Part shown: positions 60,861 to 64,000 of the stretch, in pieces
Position numbering within the stretch: the stretch's first letter is position 1
Layout: every line of letters begins with the position of its first letter
Assembly: GCF_900182555.1 (NCBI RefSeq)
Contig: NZ_FXTH01000003.1
Coordinates: forward strand, 186,001 to 250,000
Source of the DNA: Fodinibius sediminis
Lineage (GTDB): Bacteria > Bacteroidota > Rhodothermia > Balneolales > Balneolaceae
DNA: 64,000 nt
Direction: 5' to 3'
Made by a program: the position numbers and the translations under genes
Notes under the pieces: generated by a model
What the model saw: the letters and a program-made list of their open reading frames with translations, nothing else
Told to the model about the DNA's origin: nothing
Databases searched by the model: none

Positions 60861-61907
60861 ATGCAGGAAAACAATTATCCAAAACTACATAATGCAGCGT
60901 GGCCGGGAGTTGTGGGAAAAGGACCGGACTCTGAACCTACCATTGATCTCGATTCGATGCTTGAGATGACTGCTGCAGCCGAGGTCGACGGCACGGGCTT
61001 CGACGGTATTGACCTCTTTTTATACGATCCACACATCGACATTGACAGTTCGGAAGATGACATTAAAGCACTGGCTGAAAAACTGAAAGGCCACGATCTC
61101 AAGGCAGGCAGCCTGGTAGCACCGGTCTGGCCCGACATCGGCGGCGGTTCAGCCATGGGCAGCCAAGAGGATCGAAAAAATTTCGTTAAACAGGTCCGAA
61201 AGTCCTGTGAAATCGGGAAAGTGCTGCGCGAAGAAGGGGTGCGTCCCTACGGCGTTATACGAATTGATTCGTCCGTGGATCCGGCAAGCTGGGCTGAAAA
61301 TCCAGCGGAAAATACCAAGCTTATCGCCCAAACCTGGCGCGAGGCCTGTGATGTGGCCGCCGACTATGATGAGGATCTTGCGGCAGAGGGAGAGATCTGC
61401 TGGGGCGGCATGCACAGCTGGAAAACCATGGTTGATACACTGGAAGCCGTGGATCGTCCCAATATTGGATTCCAGGCTGATATGGCCCATACGTTGCTGT
61501 ATTTGCTGGGCTATAACGCTCCCGAAGACCGCATCCTGCCCGAGGACTTTGAGTGGGGAGACCGGGAAGCGCTCACCCGGGGACTCGAAGAGATGACGGC
61601 TGCGTTGCGACCATGGACTATCGATTTTCATGTTGCACAAAATGATGGCTCGGTCTTTGGTTCGGGTACGCACGATAAAACGGGGCGCCACTGCCTGCCG
61701 AATGATCCCAAGGGAAAGCTTGATATAGCTCAGGATGCCGGCCACTGGCTGCGCGATGAAAATGGAGAGCTGACCAAGGCATTCAAGCACATATGCTGGG
61801 ATGGCTGCATGTTTCCGAATGAGGTCATGACCAAACAGCAAACCTGGAACGACATTCTTGCTGCGATGATAGAGGTACGCAATCAGCATGGCTGGTCGGA
61901 ATCGTAG
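60861..61907 (+). CDS. Xylose-isomerase-like TIM-barrel sugar epimerase/isomerase
   Basis: A 348-residue member of the AP-endonuclease-2 superfamily. Metal-site residues are expected in [16 protein letters not shown] (Glu), [15 protein letters not shown] (Asp, His) and [17 protein letters not shown] (His). The repeated beta/alpha order is visible from [15 protein letters not shown] onward. No signal peptide, so it is cytoplasmic. It is followed 43 bases later by a Gfo/Idh/MocA dehydrogenase and then a DUF4432 protein, a common trio for catabolism of modified sugars or inositols. The exact substrate cannot be inferred. Confidence 0.85.
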   Translation: MQENNYPKLHNAAWPGVVGKGPDSEPTIDLDSMLEMTAAAEVDGTGFDGIDLFLYDPHIDIDSSEDDIKALAEKLKGHDLKAGSLVAPVWPDIGGGSAMGSQEDRKNFVKQVRKSCEIGKVLREEGVRPYGVIRIDSSVDPASWAENPAENTKLIAQTWREACDVAADYDEDLAAEGEICWGGMHSWKTMVDTLEAVDRPNIGFQADMAHTLLYLLGYNAPEDRILPEDFEWGDREALTRGLEEMTAALRPWTIDFHVAQNDGSVFGSGTHDKTGRHCLPNDPKGKLDIAQDAGHWLRDENGELTKAFKHICWDGCMFPNEVMTKQQTWNDILAAMIEVRNQHGWSES

Positions 61908-61950
61908 TTGTTAAAATAATCTATTTAAACATATAAATTATCATAGGATT

Positions 61951-63105
61951 ATGGCAGATAAGAAGGAATTGAGAATTGGATTGATCGGCTGTGGCTTTAT
62001 GGGCCGAACTCATACAAATGGCTATAAGCGGGTCAATGATTTTTTCCCGGAAGTCGGTTATCGACCGGTGTTGAAGACAGTATGTTCCCGAACGGAAGAA
62101 AAAGTGCAGGCCTTCGCCGACCAATGGGGCTATGAGTCTATAGAGACGGACTGGCGGGATGTAATTGCCCGTGACGACATTGACGCAGTTGACATCTGCA
62201 CACCGAACAGTACGCATGAGGAAATTGCAGTGGCCGCGGCCGAAGCAGGTAAAATGGTACTTTGTGAAAAGCCGCTGGCGCGCAATGTGGAAGAGGGACA
62301 GCGGATGGTTGATGCCATTGAGAAGGCAGGTGTTCCAAACACAGTCTGGTATAACTACCGGCGGGTACCGGCCGTCTCTTTAATCAAGCATATCATTGAT
62401 TCGGGTAAGCTCGGCCGCATTTTTCACTACCGGGCAAACTTCCTCCAGGATTTTACCATTAATCCGGATGTTCCCCAGGGCGGAGAAGCACTGTGGAGGC
62501 TGGACAAGGAGGTGGCTGGGTCGGGTGTCACCGGCGATCTGCTTGCCCACTGCATCGATACGGCTATGTGGCTGAATGGTGGCATCAAGGATGTTTCTGC
62601 CGTCGCTGAAACATTTGTAAAGGAACGGGTGCATCAGGAAACGGGAGAAGAGGAAAAAGTAGAGATCGATGACGCCTGTATTTTCCATTGTCATTTTGAC
62701 AATGGTTCTCTGGGCCTTTTTGAAGCAACCCGCTACGCCCGGGGGCACAAGGCGTTGTATACGCTCGAAATTAATGGCGAAAATGCCTCGCTCCGCTGGG
62801 ACCTGCATGACATGAATCGTCTTGAGTTTTTTGATTATGCTGATGAGCCCGAAGTGCGGGGCTGGAGTTCCATCCATGTCACTGAAGGGGAACACCCTTT
62901 TATGGATAAGTGGTGGGTGCCCGGACTTTCTATTGGCTATGAGCATACGTTTGTCCACCAGGTGGCCGATTTCCTCAAGAGTCTGGATAACGATGAGCCC
63001 TGTTCTCCAACGTTCAAGGAGGCCCAGGAAACGCAAAAAGTGTGCGAGGCCATTCTGGATTCTGCTTCTTCTGGCAGCTGGAAAGAAACAGGCGTGGAAT
63101 GGTGA
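61951..63105 (+). CDS. Gfo/Idh/MocA-family NAD(P)-dependent oxidoreductase
   Basis: A 384-residue sugar or inositol dehydrogenase. The N-terminal Rossmann motif is [18 protein letters not shown], followed by [20 protein letters not shown] and the signature [20 protein letters not shown] (catalytic Lys in CEKP). The C-terminal alpha/beta domain begins near [20 protein letters not shown] and contains [14 protein letters not shown] (catalytic Asp/His). It is the second gene of the sugar operon. Confidence 0.93.
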   Translation: MADKKELRIGLIGCGFMGRTHTNGYKRVNDFFPEVGYRPVLKTVCSRTEEKVQAFADQWGYESIETDWRDVIARDDIDAVDICTPNSTHEEIAVAAAEAGKMVLCEKPLARNVEEGQRMVDAIEKAGVPNTVWYNYRRVPAVSLIKHIIDSGKLGRIFHYRANFLQDFTINPDVPQGGEALWRLDKEVAGSGVTGDLLAHCIDTAMWLNGGIKDVSAVAETFVKERVHQETGEEEKVEIDDACIFHCHFDNGSLGLFEATRYARGHKALYTLEINGENASLRWDLHDMNRLEFFDYADEPEVRGWSSIHVTEGEHPFMDKWWVPGLSIGYEHTFVHQVADFLKSLDNDEPCSPTFKEAQETQKVCEAILDSASSGSWKETGVEW

Positions 63106-63152
63106 GCGCTGTGCAAAGCGGAACGGGAATAGACATTAAATGATAACGTTTG

Positions 63153-64000
63153 ATGGCAGACTCAATAACAAAAAGAAGCTCGCACCTGCTTCCCGGAAGC
63201 TGGAAGGGTAAAGTATCAAATTATCAGCAGTTGGGAGGCATTGAAACGGCCGTGCTCGATAATGGTGCCGGCAACGGCACTAGAGTAGCGTGGATAGATA
63301 CCGGCAGCGGGCTGCGTTTTAAGGTGGTCATTGACCGGGGGATGGATATTGCCGGGGCCTGTTACGACCAGTATAACCTGGCCTGGATAAGCCACGGCGG
63401 TATATCCCCTCCCAATCCAGCAGCGGTGGAGGGGGCAACCTGGCTCGATTCTTTTGGAGGGGGGCTGTTGACTACCTGCGGCCTGACCCATGTGGGCGGG
63501 CCCGAAGAGGATAAATTCGGGGCCCGGGGGCTGCACGACAGAATCAGTCATATTCCCGCACAGGTGGAATCCATTCAGCAGCCGGATCTCCGGTCGGATG
63601 ATAAGCAGATGAGCCTGACCGGCAGGATGATACAGAGTTCTGTTTTTGGTCCCCATCTGGAGTTAAAAAGAACCATTGCTGCAACTCTCGGTGAACCGGT
63701 TATCCGCATTCATGATGAAGTCACAAATATCGGCAACAGGCCCGCCCCCCACATGCTGCTGTATCACTTGAATTTCGGCTGGCCCCTGGTAGATGAGGAA
63801 GCGGAAATTTTCTGGGATGGAGACTGGAAGGCCCCGAACGGGCAAAGCAGTCGAATATTTAATTCCCAGAATGATTTTAAAAAATGCAGCCCGCCGATCG
63901 ACGATCACCGGGGGGGCGGCGAAGCCGTAGCATTTATTGATATCACACCGGATTCCGCCGGACGGTGCCGCTGCGGGGTGGTCAATTCTGCCATTGATCT
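63153..64000 (+). CDS. DUF4432 / aldose-1-epimerase-fold protein (3' end outside window)
   Basis: The first 282 residues are visible. ATG at 63153 is chosen because upstream the frame is not coding-like and the protein begins directly at a folded domain. Typical sequences are DTGSGLRFKVVIDRGMDIAG, GGLLTTCGLTHVGGPEED, GLHDRISHIPAQV and HMLLYHLNFGWPLVDE. The superfamily is galactose-mutarotase-like, with conserved His residues in LHDRISH and YHLNFG. It ends the visible sugar operon and probably acts on the product of the dehydrogenase (inference). Confidence 0.85.
   Translation, partial: MADSITKRSSHLLPGSWKGKVSNYQQLGGIETAVLDNGAGNGTRVAWIDTGSGLRFKVVIDRGMDIAGACYDQYNLAWISHGGISPPNPAAVEGATWLDSFGGGLLTTCGLTHVGGPEEDKFGARGLHDRISHIPAQVESIQQPDLRSDDKQMSLTGRMIQSSVFGPHLELKRTIAATLGEPVIRIHDEVTNIGNRPAPHMLLYHLNFGWPLVDEEAEIFWDGDWKAPNGQSSRIFNSQNDFKKCSPPIDDHRGGGEAVAFIDITPDSAGRCRCGVVNSAID

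Overview
The window (about 50 percent G+C) reads like a chromosome segment of a halophilic or marine member of the Bacteroidota/Balneolota/Rhodothermota group. The evidence is a SusC/SusD pair, a Bacteroidota-style ECF sigma factor, a Crp/Fnr protein of that type, a Sec-exported (clade II type) nitrous oxide reductase, a CRTAC1/TPR gene pair and few purine-rich Shine-Dalgarno sequences. Placement in Balneolota is an inference from gene content; there is no rRNA here. No tRNA, CRISPR array or intact insertion sequence was seen.

Layout. 1-6686: a heavy-metal efflux CzcCBA-type RND system with its two-component regulator, all on the minus strand. 6698-7735: acyl-CoA thioesterase. 7957-11583: a nitrite-reduction operon (NirK fused to a cytochrome c domain, a SUMF1-fold protein without the catalytic cysteines, a SCO protein, and an azurin-like protein). 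12280-16843: SusC/SusD. 16971-20845: an MFS exporter diverging from a Crp/Fnr regulator, followed by a redox-stress set (small membrane protein, thioredoxin, OsmC, DUF302). 21294-26065: a three-gene operon of a membrane cytochrome b/pentaheme c fusion, a CRTAC1-type beta-propeller and a TPR protein. 26099-30405: a DUF2249 tandem protein, an alginate-export-type barrel, a second azurin, a second Tat-type NirK and a small secreted protein. 30600-37639: glutamate dehydrogenase, a SufR-like regulator, a degenerate Ric-like protein, ferredoxin, DUF2249, a MIP18-like factor, an NnrS-like protein, OsmC, a third azurin and a CopD-like protein. 37658-41099: a seven-gene translationally overlapping operon with a truncated hemoglobin, a cytochrome c prime and three heme-copper/NnrS-like membrane proteins. 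41302-51036: BP74-domain lipoprotein, tyrosine phenol-lyase, an unknown 606-residue protein, Ric, heme A synthase family protein, PPDK and HemN. 51137-57570: the nos operon (cytochrome c, NosZ, a membrane protein, NosL, NosD, NosF, NosY). 57905-58357: an Rrf2/NsrR-type NO sensor. 58486-64000: a sugar-catabolism region (SorC regulator, ECF sigma factor, TIM-barrel epimerase, Gfo/Idh/MocA oxidoreductase, DUF4432 protein).

How it fits together. Nitrite is reduced to NO by two NirKs fed by small copper proteins, and N2O is reduced to N2 by NosZ. No NO reductase is visible in the window. A palindrome TTAAGA-N8-TCTTAA recurs upstream of the Rrf2 regulator itself, ric, the small secreted protein/nirK2 group (twice) and the seven-gene hemoglobin operon, with degenerate copies upstream of the nos operon, the cytochrome b/c operon and the Crp/Fnr gene. 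I infer one NO-responsive Rrf2 regulon covering most of the accessory genes. The two least described members, the 41099-to-37658 operon and the cytochrome b/c-CRTAC1-TPR operon, are the best candidates for a new NO-handling system.
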